A DNA stretch of 6,226 nt from Desulfobacula sp. (GCA_018702715.1 JABIYQ010000007.1:1-6226); one strand, 5' to 3'. Positions 1-6,025 are shown, numbered from the stretch's first letter. The notes: generated from the sequence alone by a model not told the origin. Numbers and translations are program-made.

Positions 1-67
1 CCTGACCCCACCTGAAAGACGCAACTATGCAAGCCTGACCCCACTTAGGATGCAAGCCTGACCCCAT
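1..67. repeat. Three direct copies of a CCTGACCCCA motif (possible REP-type repeat)
   Basis: CCTGACCCCA occurs at 1-10, 34-43 and 57-66. The last two copies lie in an identical 17-bp unit, ATGCAAGCCTGACCCCA, at 27-43 and 50-66, separated by 6 bp. The minus-strand reading is TGGGGTCAGGCTTGCAT. From memory, TGGGGTCAG-type repeats are dispersed in many proteobacterial genomes, often near REP-associated tyrosine (Y1) transposases; that link is inference here, because no transposase is in view. The array is cut by the window edge, so its true extent is unknown. There is no coding signal in 1-196. Confidence 0.6.
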
Positions 68-72
68 TTAAC

Positions 73-197
73 GTATTTGGATGAAAAATTGCTCATATAC
101 AAGGCGCAAGAAATTTTGAAACCGGAGTGTACTCCTGTACATGAGGTTTCAAGATTTTGCAGCAACGCAGTAGATGAGTGGGTTTTCGTTCAAATAC
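73..197. repeat. Large imperfect palindrome, possible MITE-like or REP-like element
   Basis: The left arm (73-123) starts GTATTTGGATGAAAA and ends GAAACC. The right arm (145-197) starts GGTTTC and ends TTTTCGTTCAAATAC. The outer 15 bases pair with two mismatches, the inner six pair perfectly, and the middle pairs patchily. The centre holds a second tight palindrome, GGAGT-GT-ACTCC (124-135). ATTTAA flanks the structure on both sides (66-71 and 199-204), which could be a target-site duplication but is AT-rich enough to be chance. The palindrome abuts the transpeptidase stop: the G of TAG (199-197) is its first base on the minus strand. It could form a long hairpin at the 3' end of the operon mRNA, but no T-run follows, so it is not a classical intrinsic terminator. 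No ORF lies inside it. Confidence 0.65.
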
Positions 198-1372
198 TAT
201 TTAAAATATTGTTTTAAAATCATTTGTGCATAAGCACTTGCCCTTGTTCCAATATACTTTCTATGGCCGACAACAATGGATATAGCAATTTTTTTATTTG
301 TATTTTTCTGGTTTCCAAAACCTGTAAACCAGTCATATTTAACAGTATTACCCTTGTTATTGAGAGATCCCGTCTTCCCGCCAATCAAAAGCGTTGAAAG
401 CACTTTGTCTTTAGAAGTTCTTCTAAAGTATTTTTTAGCAGTCCCCTTTGTTACCGTTTGTTGAAGCAATTTAATCATGGTTGTTGCTGTTTTAGGTAGT
501 ATGACTGTTTTATAAGGTTTAATTTTGTTTTTGTAAATGATCTGGTCATCTATTCCCGTTACCTTCTCAACAATACTGGGTAAAATCATATGGCCCGAAT
601 TAACAATTGCCGAGATAAGCATGGCACCAAATATCGGTGAAATATTTGTATCCGTGTTAAACCCTGATCCTAGCTCGGCCAGATGGTATTCTTTGTTGCC
701 CGTTTTAAATGTGCCCGACAAAAAGGGTAATTCAAAATCAATAACCTTGTTGAATCCAAAAGCATCAGCATAAAGAGTCAATTTTTCTTTTCCAAGATAA
801 TTTTTCCCTATTTTGCCAAACACAGGATTTATGGATTCGGCAAAAGCCTTGGAAAATGTGGTTTTATGGGTATATTTGTTTTTAATGTCCTTGAGCTGGC
901 GTTTGTATAAGGTGTGCTTATTTCCATTAAAATACAAAGAAGTTTTAGACGTATACCCCAGGGTTTCAACAGCCGCGGCCGCTGTTACAATCTTAAAAAT
1001 ACTTGCCGCAGGAAAGTTTGAAGCTATACAGGGATTAGTATCAGGGTTTTCAAGATCAAATCCAGCCATGGCAATAATTTCCCCCGTATCAGGTTCCATA
1101 ACCACTATGGCAATCCGCTGTGGTTTCCCCCGGGTAAGCGTTTTGAGGCGGTCCATCAGGGACAATAAATATTGTTGAAGACTGATATCAATGCTCGTGA
1201 AAATTTGATAGCGTGAGTTGGGGGGAGTGTCCGCAAAAAAGATGTTTTTATCTGTTTTGTGGAATTTTGTTTTACTGATAATCTGGGTTAATTGATTTTT
1301 TGATAATTGGACCTGTTTTTTTTCTCCTAAAATATATCCTGTTTGAAAATTTCTCCAGGAGTTTTCACTCAT
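197..1372 (-). CDS. Penicillin-binding protein, transpeptidase domain only, without a visible membrane anchor
   Basis: This 391-residue protein carries the penicillin-binding transpeptidase fold that cross-links peptidoglycan stem peptides through an acyl-enzyme serine. The three active-site motifs are present in order: SIFK (SxxK, nucleophile Ser124 and Lys127), SIN (SxN, 180-182) and KTG (333-335, within GGKTGS). TSIDISLQ (59-66) and the stretch VVMEPDTGEIIAMAG (90-104) are typical of class B PBPs such as PBP2/FtsI. The C-terminus (around AYAQMILKQYF) is a normal PBP ending, so the 3' end looks intact. Odd points: class B PBPs usually have about 600 residues, an N-terminal membrane helix and a dimerisation domain. 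Here only about 55 mostly polar residues precede the domain, with no hydrophobic helix or signal peptide in any frame. The ATG overlaps the upstream stop as ATGA, suggesting translational coupling; a clear Shine-Dalgarno is lacking. Its exact role (elongation, division or other) cannot be assigned. A start farther upstream would lie inside the metG 3' domain. Confidence 0.85.
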   Translation of the reverse strand: MSENSWRNFQTGYILGEKKQVQLSKNQLTQIISKTKFHKTDKNIFFADTPPNSRYQIFTSIDISLQQYLLSLMDRLKTLTRGKPQRIAIVVMEPDTGEIIAMAGFDLENPDTNPCIASNFPAASIFKIVTAAAAVETLGYTSKTSLYFNGNKHTLYKRQLKDIKNKYTHKTTFSKAFAESINPVFGKIGKNYLGKEKLTLYADAFGFNKVIDFELPFLSGTFKTGNKEYHLAELGSGFNTDTNISPIFGAMLISAIVNSGHMILPSIVEKVTGIDDQIIYKNKIKPYKTVILPKTATTMIKLLQQTVTKGTAKKYFRRTSKDKVLSTLLIGGKTGSLNNKGNTVKYDWFTGFGNQKNTNKKIAISIVVGHRKYIGTRASAYAQMILKQYFK

Positions 1373-1737
1373 TTTACTGGATTTCCAGGCATAATTTCTC
1401 GATCAAAACCGGATAATACCAGATTTTTTTTATTATTGGCAGCAAGGATCATCCCCTGGGATATTTCTCCCATAAGCGTTGCTTCTTTTAAATTTGCCAC
1501 GACAATGACCTGTTTGCCTATAATCTGATCTGGACTATAATCCTTTGCAATGCCGGCAATGATTTGTCTTTCTTCGGCACCCAAATCTATCGTAAGCTTT
1601 AAGAGTTTTTTTGATTTTTCAATTTTTTCAGCACTTAGGATGATCCCGGTTCTTAAATCAATTTTTTCAAAATCTTTAATCTGGTTTAAAGGGCTTTGTT
1701 TGTGGGGCGGTTTCTCTGGGTTTGCTTTTATCACCAT
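1369..1737 (-). CDS. metG: Methionyl-tRNA synthetase C-terminal tRNA-binding (Trbp111-like) domain, out of frame with metG
   Basis: This frame encodes the OB-fold tRNA-binding domain that normally ends two-domain bacterial MetRS and promotes dimerisation and tRNA affinity (MetRS-C/Trbp111/CsaA family). Counting from the ATG at 1737 (122 residues), the domain starts at DFEKIDLRTG (22-31). It continues through the RQIIAGIAK region (58-65), VIVVANLK (77-84) and the family signature GEISQGMILAA (90-100). It lies in the +1 frame relative to the catalytic ORF, whose stop is at 1676. The ATG at 1737 has an AGGA (1741-1744) only three bases upstream, so independent initiation is possible but the spacing is poor. 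The reading frame is open back to an ATG at 1851, but that upstream part overlaps clear MetRS coding sequence and shows no domain. The true product may instead be a frameshifted fusion of about 635 residues. The stop overlaps the transpeptidase start (ATGA). Confidence 0.75.
   Translation of the reverse strand: MVIKANPEKPPHKQSPLNQIKDFEKIDLRTGIILSAEKIEKSKKLLKLTIDLGAEERQIIAGIAKDYSPDQIIGKQVIVVANLKEATLMGEISQGMILAANNKKNLVLSGFDREIMPGNPVK
1676..1693 (-). other. metG: Frame-change point in metG (CCC TTT AAA, then stop TAA)
   Basis: On the minus strand the catalytic frame reads CCC TTT AAA CCA GAT TAA (1693-1676). Homology resumes in the +1 frame as TTA AAC CAG ATT AAA GAT, encoding the start of the tRNA-binding domain. 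The switch falls in the low-complexity linker after LFPRIDG. Skipping one base at CCC-T would join the two parts into about 635 residues, a normal length for two-domain MetRS. CCC followed by U is a known weak +1 slip site in bacteria, but there is no prfB-like internal Shine-Dalgarno just upstream. A sequencing or assembly indel or a true mutation in the CCCTTTAAACC run explains the data equally well. Confidence 0.6.
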
Positions 1738-3277
1738 CAATCCTGGGAAATAAGCTATCAGGTTTTGGCAGTATCCAGCCTTTTTTAATCTGTCCCCAGT
1801 CAGATACTTCTTTAAGCGTGTAAAAACCTTTATTTTCTTTTTCCATACCAAGGGTTTTTTGCATCTTTAAAGAAGTTTGGGGCATTATGGGATAGATCAG
1901 GCATGAAACAACCCTTAAGCCCTCTATGAGATTATAGAGAATCGTTTCAAGAATAGGAATATTTGCATTTTCCTTGGCCAGAGCCCAGGGTTTATTACTA
2001 TCAATATACTTATTCATGATGCTGATAAATTGCCAGATGGCCCCGATTCCCTTGTTGAATTCACAAAGTTCCATGGCTTTTTTAAAATCATCAATGGCTT
2101 GACTGGCATCAGATGACAAGGACAGTTTCTTTTCTTTTTCAATGTTTTTGTCCGCACCTTTTACCACGCCCTTAAAATACCTTGTGTTCATGGAGAGGAT
2201 TCTTGAAAAAAGATTTCCCAGATCATTGGCAAGGTCGGCATTAATCCTTGATATAATGGTTTCTTCCGTGAAATTGGCATCCAGACCGAAAACCATTTCA
2301 CGCATCAAAAAATATCTAAAGGAGTCCACTCCATAGCCATTGGTAACCTTGACAGGATCCGTGACATTGCCGATACTTTTTGACATTTTACTACCTTTGA
2401 CGTTCCAGAACCCATGGACGTTCAGACCGTCATAGATCGGGATGCCGGCAGCTTTCAACATAATAGGCCAGAAAATTCCATGGGGTTTGATAATATCTTT
2501 GGCAACAAAATGCCGGGTGGTCGGCCAGAATTGTTTAAACAGTTCACCATCTGGATAGCCCAGGGCTGAAACATAATTCACAAGTGCGTCAAACCATACA
2601 TAGGTGACATAGTCTTTGTCAAAGGGCAGGGTGATTCCCCAGGTCAATCGGGATTTTGGGCGGGAAATGCAAAGGTCTTCCAAAGGTTCTTTTAAAAAAG
2701 AAAGAAGTTCATTTCTGTACTGGGCCGGCCGGATAAAATCAGGATTGGTTTTGATGTGGTTTATCAGCCATTCCTGGTATTTGCTCATCCTGAAAAAATA
2801 ATTAGATTCTTTTATGACGGTTGGCGCAACTCCATGGTCCGGGCATTTGCCGTCAAAAAGTTCCCTTTCCTGGTAAAACCGCTCACACCCAAAACAATAA
2901 AGCCCTTCATAGCTTGAAAAGTAAATATCTCCGGAATCATAAATTTTGGAAAGAATCGTTTTAACGACAGTTATATGATCTGGATCAGTTGTCCGGATAA
3001 AATGATTGTTTTTTACATTTAATATTGGCAGAAGGTTTTGAAAAAGTTTGCTGATTTTATCAGCATATGCTTTAGGTGTTGTTTCCTGGGCCTGGGCCGC
3101 CTGAACAATCTTGTCCCCATGTTCATCAGTCCCCGTAAGAAAAAATGTTTCATAGCCATCCATTTGTTTAAATCTTGTTGCAACATCAGCTGCAATGGAT
3201 GTGTATGCATGCCCCAGATGGGGTTTTGCATTAACATAATATATAGGGGTGGTAAAAAATTGTTTTTTTTGGGTCAT
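1676..3277 (-). CDS. metG: Methionyl-tRNA synthetase, catalytic and anticodon-binding part
   Basis: This class I synthetase charges tRNA-Met and initiator tRNA with methionine in the cytoplasm. The 533-residue ORF begins with the Rossmann fold. The HIGH signature is HLGH (20-23), followed by FLTGTDEHG (46-54). The zinc knuckle has Cys128, Cys131, Cys145 and His148, the C-x2-C...C-x2-H form known from single-knuckle enzymes such as that of Thermus. SRPKSRLTWGI (205-215) and YVWFDALVNYVSALG (226-240) are typical active-site segments, and KMSKS is at 297-301. The helical anticodon-binding domain follows to about residue 505, then a linker (LFPRIDG...). The ORF stops at 1676 before the C-terminal tRNA-binding domain, which sits directly downstream in another frame. 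The catalytic part is complete, and MetRS enzymes lacking the C-terminal domain do exist, so activity is plausible. The start overlaps the upstream stop as TAATG, with AGGA at 3289-3292, eleven bases before the ATG. Confidence 0.95.
   Translation of the reverse strand: MTQKKQFFTTPIYYVNAKPHLGHAYTSIAADVATRFKQMDGYETFFLTGTDEHGDKIVQAAQAQETTPKAYADKISKLFQNLLPILNVKNNHFIRTTDPDHITVVKTILSKIYDSGDIYFSSYEGLYCFGCERFYQERELFDGKCPDHGVAPTVIKESNYFFRMSKYQEWLINHIKTNPDFIRPAQYRNELLSFLKEPLEDLCISRPKSRLTWGITLPFDKDYVTYVWFDALVNYVSALGYPDGELFKQFWPTTRHFVAKDIIKPHGIFWPIMLKAAGIPIYDGLNVHGFWNVKGSKMSKSIGNVTDPVKVTNGYGVDSFRYFLMREMVFGLDANFTEETIISRINADLANDLGNLFSRILSMNTRYFKGVVKGADKNIEKEKKLSLSSDASQAIDDFKKAMELCEFNKGIGAIWQFISIMNKYIDSNKPWALAKENANIPILETILYNLIEGLRVVSCLIYPIMPQTSLKMQKTLGMEKENKGFYTLKEVSDWGQIKKGWILPKPDSLFPRIDGDKSKPRETAPQTKPFKPD
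1741..1744 (-). promoter_or_regulatory. Possible ribosome binding site for separate translation of the MetRS tRNA-binding domain
   Basis: AGGA on the minus strand stands three bases before the ATG at 1737-1735, the only in-frame ATG close to the domain. Spacing is shorter than the usual 5-9 bases, so support is weak. If used, the domain would be made as a separate 122-residue protein from within metG, in a second frame overlapping the metG end by 62 bases. Confidence 0.25.
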
Positions 3278-4086
3278 TATTTTCGATGTCCTGTGATCGA
3301 TTTGTCAAGTTGTCCGGTTTTTTTTTCTATCTCAGTTTTATCCTCTAAACGAATTGTCACGCTCTCTTTTAATACATTCTGTCGGACTATCGTCCCTTTT
3401 CCTTCTTCAATAGTAATCTTTTTTCCCAGTTTGGGCATCTCGCATTTAAGACGTTTATAGGTTTCATTCTCAAAGGTCAGGCAACACATTAATCGACCGC
3501 AAACCCCTGAAATTTTTGCAGGATTCAGTGACAGGCCCTGTTCTTTTGCCATTTTTATGGAAACCGGTTCAAAGGTATGCATAAAAGAAGAACAGCAAAT
3601 TTCTCTTCCACATTTGCCCATGCCACCGCAGTGTTTTGAAAGGTTGCGAATGCCCACCTGCCGCATTTCAATTCGAATGGAAAAATTTTTTACCAGAAGT
3701 TTTATTAATTCCCTGAAATCAATCCTGCCGTCAGCTGTGTAAAAAAAGGTCATTTTTTTTTGGTCAAAGGTACTTTCAACACTGAACAGGTTCATGAGAA
3801 GATTTAAATCATCAATGCATTGTATGCAAAATTCAAAGGCCTGCTTCTCCGTTTTTTTTATTTCTTCCCTTCTAAGAAAATCTTCTTTGGTGGCCATACG
3901 GACAATCTGTTTTAGTTTTTTTCCCGTATGGTCAGCTTCAACAGGTGGTATGGCAATTTTGCCAAAGCCAAGGCCCTGTTCTGTTTCTACTATAACAGGG
4001 TCACCTTCTTTCAGTACAAAAGCACTGCTTTTGAAATCATATATTTTACCTGCTGTTTTAAATTTAACTCCAGCAATTTTAATCAT
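3277..4086 (-). CDS. ricT: PSP1-domain protein, RicT (YaaT)-like
   Basis: This 269-residue protein belongs to the PSP1/RicT family. In Bacillus subtilis RicT (YaaT) works with RicA and RicF in an Fe-S-containing complex that assists RNase Y-dependent mRNA maturation and affects sporulation and competence; whether that role holds in this lineage is unknown. An N-terminal beta-rich region (1-50, with VIVETEQGLGFGKIA at 31-45) leads into the PSP1 core. The core has the family's cysteine-rich segments CGGMGKCGREICCSSF (153-168) and GVCGRLMCCLTFE (195-207); cysteines of these segments bind the cluster in the Bacillus protein. Cys87 and Cys90 form an additional CxxC, not one I know as conserved. 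A C-terminal basic/acidic tail (220-269) contains a small beta region. Its ATG overlaps the holB stop by eight bases and has a good Shine-Dalgarno (AAAGGAAAG). The position between holB and metG matches the conserved holB-yaaT neighbourhood of Firmicutes and supports the call. Confidence 0.88.
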   Translation of the reverse strand: MIKIAGVKFKTAGKIYDFKSSAFVLKEGDPVIVETEQGLGFGKIAIPPVEADHTGKKLKQIVRMATKEDFLRREEIKKTEKQAFEFCIQCIDDLNLLMNLFSVESTFDQKKMTFFYTADGRIDFRELIKLLVKNFSIRIEMRQVGIRNLSKHCGGMGKCGREICCSSFMHTFEPVSIKMAKEQGLSLNPAKISGVCGRLMCCLTFENETYKRLKCEMPKLGKKITIEEGKGTIVRQNVLKESVTIRLEDKTEIEKKTGQLDKSITGHRK

Positions 4087-5137
4087 AAATCAACTTTCCT
4101 TTGTGAATAACAATTGTAAGGAAAAATCTATCCAATGTTAATCTGAGTGTGCTGTTTGCGGTTAGCCTTTTTTCTGTTTTATAAAGCTCTTTGATCCATT
4201 CGCTTATTTTTTTTATTTCAACATGCTTACTAATATCTGCAAAAACGTCAAAAAAATCAAGGTTAACAATTTTTTTCGGATTAAATTTAAAAATTATCAA
4301 GTCCCGCAAAAATATCTTCATGATGGCAATAGAGTCATTAACAAGGTCAGGATCAGTACTTAATTTTTGGGATAACATCAATCCTTTTGATATGCAGTCA
4401 TGGGTTTGTGTTTTAATAATGTCGGAAAGGGTATTCAATAACCACACCCTTCTTTTTATCCAGTTTTGGTTCTCATTATCAGAATCCAGATTTAAATACA
4501 TCATTGCTTTTTTCATGTCTGAATCTGCAGTTTTTGATGCAATAAGGGCCATTTGTCTGTCAATTTTGAACTCCTTGATCAGATATTGCACAATAAGCTT
4601 GTCCGTCAATGGTTTAAACCGGATGATGCGGCACCTTGAAATAATTGTAGGCAAAAGAAAAGAAGTTTTAAAGGCAATTAAAATAAAAAATGTTTTTTCA
4701 GGCGGTTCTTCAAGCATTTTTAATAATGCGTTCTGGGCCTGGACATTCATTAGATCAGCACTTAGAATTAAAACCATCCTGAATCTGGCCTCATTGGGTC
4801 TATAAGCAATGGTCAATCCCATTTCACGAATCTGGGAAATGGAAATTATTTTTTTGCCTTTCTGAAGATCGATAATATGGATATCAGGGTGGGCGCTTGC
4901 ACTTATCTTGTTACAGGGTTTGCAATGATCGCAGGCAATTTGTTCGTTGCTTAAACAATTACACCCTTTGGCAAAAAAAAAGGCGGCTTCTTTTTTGCCC
5001 GTATTTTCATTCCCTGAGAAAAGAAGGGCATTGGGAATTTTTTTTGTCTGGATGATATATGTTAATTCAGATACAACCTGGGCTTGATATTGCAATTGCA
5101 TTTGATCAAAATCGAGCCTGGTTTGATCAATACCCAT
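4079..5137 (-). CDS. holB: DNA polymerase III delta' subunit (clamp loader)
   Basis: Delta' is the stator subunit of the clamp-loader complex that opens the beta sliding clamp at primer ends. The 352-residue protein has an AAA+ domain 1 with a P-loop-like SGNENTGKKEAA (41-52) and a zinc-module region with Cys59, Cys61, Cys69, Cys72 and Cys75. The last three show the usual C-x2-C-x2-C spacing; the first ligand could be Cys59 or Cys61. NVQAQNALLKMLEEPP (131-146) is the strongly conserved DnaX/HolB segment, and SRC (167-169) is the arginine-finger motif. Residues beyond about 180 are helical and divergent, as expected for domains II-III. The length is normal. It starts three bases after the HU/IHF stop. 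An AGGAG lies too far upstream (about 18 bases) to be a good ribosome site, so translation is probably coupled. A run of nine T on the coding strand (4981-4973) encodes Phe-Phe-Phe just after the P-loop. Confidence 0.93.
   Translation of the reverse strand: MGIDQTRLDFDQMQLQYQAQVVSELTYIIQTKKIPNALLFSGNENTGKKEAAFFFAKGCNCLSNEQIACDHCKPCNKISASAHPDIHIIDLQKGKKIISISQIREMGLTIAYRPNEARFRMVLILSADLMNVQAQNALLKMLEEPPEKTFFILIAFKTSFLLPTIISRCRIIRFKPLTDKLIVQYLIKEFKIDRQMALIASKTADSDMKKAMMYLNLDSDNENQNWIKRRVWLLNTLSDIIKTQTHDCISKGLMLSQKLSTDPDLVNDSIAIMKIFLRDLIIFKFNPKKIVNLDFFDVFADISKHVEIKKISEWIKELYKTEKRLTANSTLRLTLDRFFLTIVIHKGKLIYD
4094..4102 (-). promoter_or_regulatory. Ribosome binding site of the ricT-like gene, inside holB
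   Basis: AAAGGAAAG on the minus strand lies seven bases before the ATG at 4086, an ideal spacing. It is embedded in the final codons of holB (the HKGKLIYD end). Together with the eight-base gene overlap it fixes the start of the PSP1 gene and implies coupled translation. Confidence 0.7.
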
Positions 5138-5140
5138 TTG

Positions 5141-5416
5141 TTAATAATCCACCCGCTCCTTTAATTCTTTGCCGCATTTGAAAAATGGAAGACGTTTAGG
5201 AGGAATGATAACTTTTTGACTGGTTTTAGGATTTCGACCTGTGTAGCTTTTGTATTTTTTGATATGAAAACTGCAAAAACCTCTTATTTCAACACGTTCT
5301 CCCTTTATAAATGAATCGGAAAGCGAGTCAAAAAATATTTTAACGACCTCTGTTGCTTCATCCTTTGTCAGGCTTGCTTTTTCTTTTATTGTAGAAATTA
5401 ATTCAAGTTTATTCAT
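5141..5416 (-). CDS. HU/IHF-family DNA-binding protein
   Basis: This 91-residue protein has the length and fold signature of the HU/IHF family of DNA-bending nucleoid proteins, which act as dimers. The N-terminal helical pair (1-40) is followed by VEIRGFCSF (42-50) and the beta-arm with GRNPKT (60-65), whose proline intercalates into bent DNA. The C-terminus, FFKCGKELKERVD (78-90), is characteristic of deltaproteobacterial homologues often named IHF beta. I cannot separate HU from IHF-alpha or IHF-beta by eye, so no symbol is given. The usual GRNPKTG appears here as GRNPKTS, a minor change. It is the first gene of the downstream operon, with its own strong promoter and a Shine-Dalgarno AGAGG (5421-5425) four bases before the ATG. 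Placement ahead of holB suggests co-expression with replication functions. Confidence 0.93.
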   Translation of the reverse strand: MNKLELISTIKEKASLTKDEATEVVKIFFDSLSDSFIKGERVEIRGFCSFHIKKYKSYTGRNPKTSQKVIIPPKRLPFFKCGKELKERVDY

Positions 5417-5426
5417 GTGGCCTCTT

Positions 5427-5488
5427 TTTATATTTGATAATACAATTTTATTATATTTTTTTATATAATTCTAATTAAAATTTGATAA
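5427..5488 (-). promoter_or_regulatory. Pair of 14-bp direct repeats around the promoter (possible operator)
   Basis: Minus-strand TTATCAAATTTTAA (5488-5475) lies in the promoter spacer, and TTATCAAATATAAA (5440-5427) lies in the leader; they match at 12 of 14 positions and are 48 bp apart. Both contain TATCAA, the conserved half of the E. coli IHF consensus (WATCAA-N4-TTR), though neither has an exact TTR. The gene downstream encodes an HU/IHF protein, so autoregulation is conceivable. In DNA this AT-rich, chance similarity is a real possibility. Confidence 0.3.
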
Positions 5489-5496
5489 AAAGTCAA
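5468..5496 (-). promoter_or_regulatory. Sigma-70-type promoter of the HU-holB-ricT-metG-PBP operon
   Basis: On the minus strand the -35 box is TTGACT (5496-5491) and the -10 box is TAGAAT (5473-5468), with a 17-bp spacer. Each box differs by one base from its consensus (TTGACA and TATAAT). Transcription should begin near 5461, leaving an AT-rich leader of about 45 bases before the HU/IHF ATG at 5416. It sits directly behind the stop of the NusG-like gene (5501). A TATAAT also occurs at 5455-5450 but lacks a matching -35 box. Confidence 0.8.
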
Positions 5497-5500
5497 GGGG

Positions 5501-6025
5501 TTATGATAAAAACTCAGGGAGTTTTTCAACATTGTTTTCATCAACCTCAACCCCGGCATATTGTCCTAAAACCTCTATTTTAATAACAACACGACCTTTG
5601 CCTTTATGTCGGGTAAATTCACCTTTTGCCCCTGCCATGGGACCATTTATAATCATAACAGGGTCACCTCTTTTTAAGCGGATATTGATGCCCGTGATGA
5701 GATCCATGCTGGTACTTGTCACAATTTTTAAAGATTCAATCTGAGATGGCGGGATGGCCAGGGGACCTGATTTGTTTCCCAATAGCCTGACAGCACCGAT
5801 TGTTTTTAAAACCTGTAGCTGGTTAGCTGCTTCAAATTTTGATTTCACAAAAACATATCCCGGGAAAAGGGGGATTTCTATCATAAGATTTCTGTCTTTG
5901 CGACTGCTTTTACGCTTGATTTTAGGCAAAAATGCCTCAATCTTTTTTTTAACAATAGCAGAGTGTACGGTTTGCTCAAAGTTGCTACGTGTCAGAAGGG
6001 CAAACCAGTTTAGGCCATCATTCAT
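5501..6025 (-). CDS. NusG paralogue, UpxY/RfaH/LoaP-type transcription antiterminator
   Basis: This 174-residue protein has NusG architecture: an NGN domain (about 5-100) that binds RNA polymerase across its cleft, and a C-terminal KOW domain (about 117-168) that contacts ribosome or termination factors. WFALLTRSNFEQ (7-18) and FPGYVFV (54-60) are NGN hallmarks. The KOW core runs from KRGDPVMIINGPMAGAKGEF (118-137). The basic stretch KIKRKSSRKDR (35-45) and the lack of a SecE/RplK neighbourhood point to a specialised paralogue rather than housekeeping NusG. Such proteins (RfaH, UpxY, LoaP) typically promote long polysaccharide or secondary-metabolite operons. Its ATG overlaps the lptD stop as ATGA, with GGA five bases before the start, so it is co-translated with an LPS-export gene, which makes an envelope-related target plausible. 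Its regulated operon is not visible here. Confidence 0.88.
   Translation of the reverse strand: MNDGLNWFALLTRSNFEQTVHSAIVKKKIEAFLPKIKRKSSRKDRNLMIEIPLFPGYVFVKSKFEAANQLQVLKTIGAVRLLGNKSGPLAIPPSQIESLKIVTSTSMDLITGINIRLKRGDPVMIINGPMAGAKGEFTRHKGKGRVVIKIEVLGQYAGVEVDENNVEKLPEFLS
5508..5526 (-). terminator. Weak hairpin with T-run at the end of the NusG-like gene
   Basis: On the minus strand AAAAACTC and GAGTTTTT form a perfect 8-bp stem with a CCT loop, and the 3' arm ends in five T. It falls within the last codons of the NusG paralogue, just before the downstream promoter, a sensible place to end the lptD operon transcript. The stem has only two G-C pairs, so termination would be inefficient. It could let some read-through into the HU/IHF gene. 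Confidence 0.35.

Noticed and set aside
1..67. CRISPR array
   Set aside because: The repeated units are 10-17 bp with only 6 and 16-24 bp between them and unequal spacing. There are no cas genes, and they fit REP-type repeats better.
1684..1690. T TTA AAC, a classical -1 frameshift heptamer, at the metG frame change
   Set aside because: The phase is wrong. metG reads TTT AAA C here, and joining the domains needs a +1 shift, whereas this heptamer would move a ribosome from the downstream frame back into the metG frame.
1738..1851. Extension of the tRNA-binding-domain frame to an ATG at 1851
   Set aside because: This part overlaps MetRS anticodon-domain and linker coding in the other frame and encodes nothing recognisable, so a start there is unlikely.
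3038..3460. A 140-codon plus-strand frame spanning the metG/ricT junction
   Set aside because: It is antisense to the conserved MetRS N-terminus and the RicT-like C-terminus, with no domain and no plausible ribosome site. The same applies to the other plus-strand frames in the window.
4191..4805. A 204-codon open frame on the plus strand within holB
   Set aside because: It is antisense to clearly recognisable DNA polymerase III delta' coding sequence, matches no family I know, and reflects low stop density opposite AT-rich codons.
4970..4999. GGCAAAAAA...TTTTTTGCC as an intrinsic terminator
   Set aside because: It lies inside holB shortly after its start, has few G-C pairs, and the residues it encodes are a normal part of the AAA+ domain.
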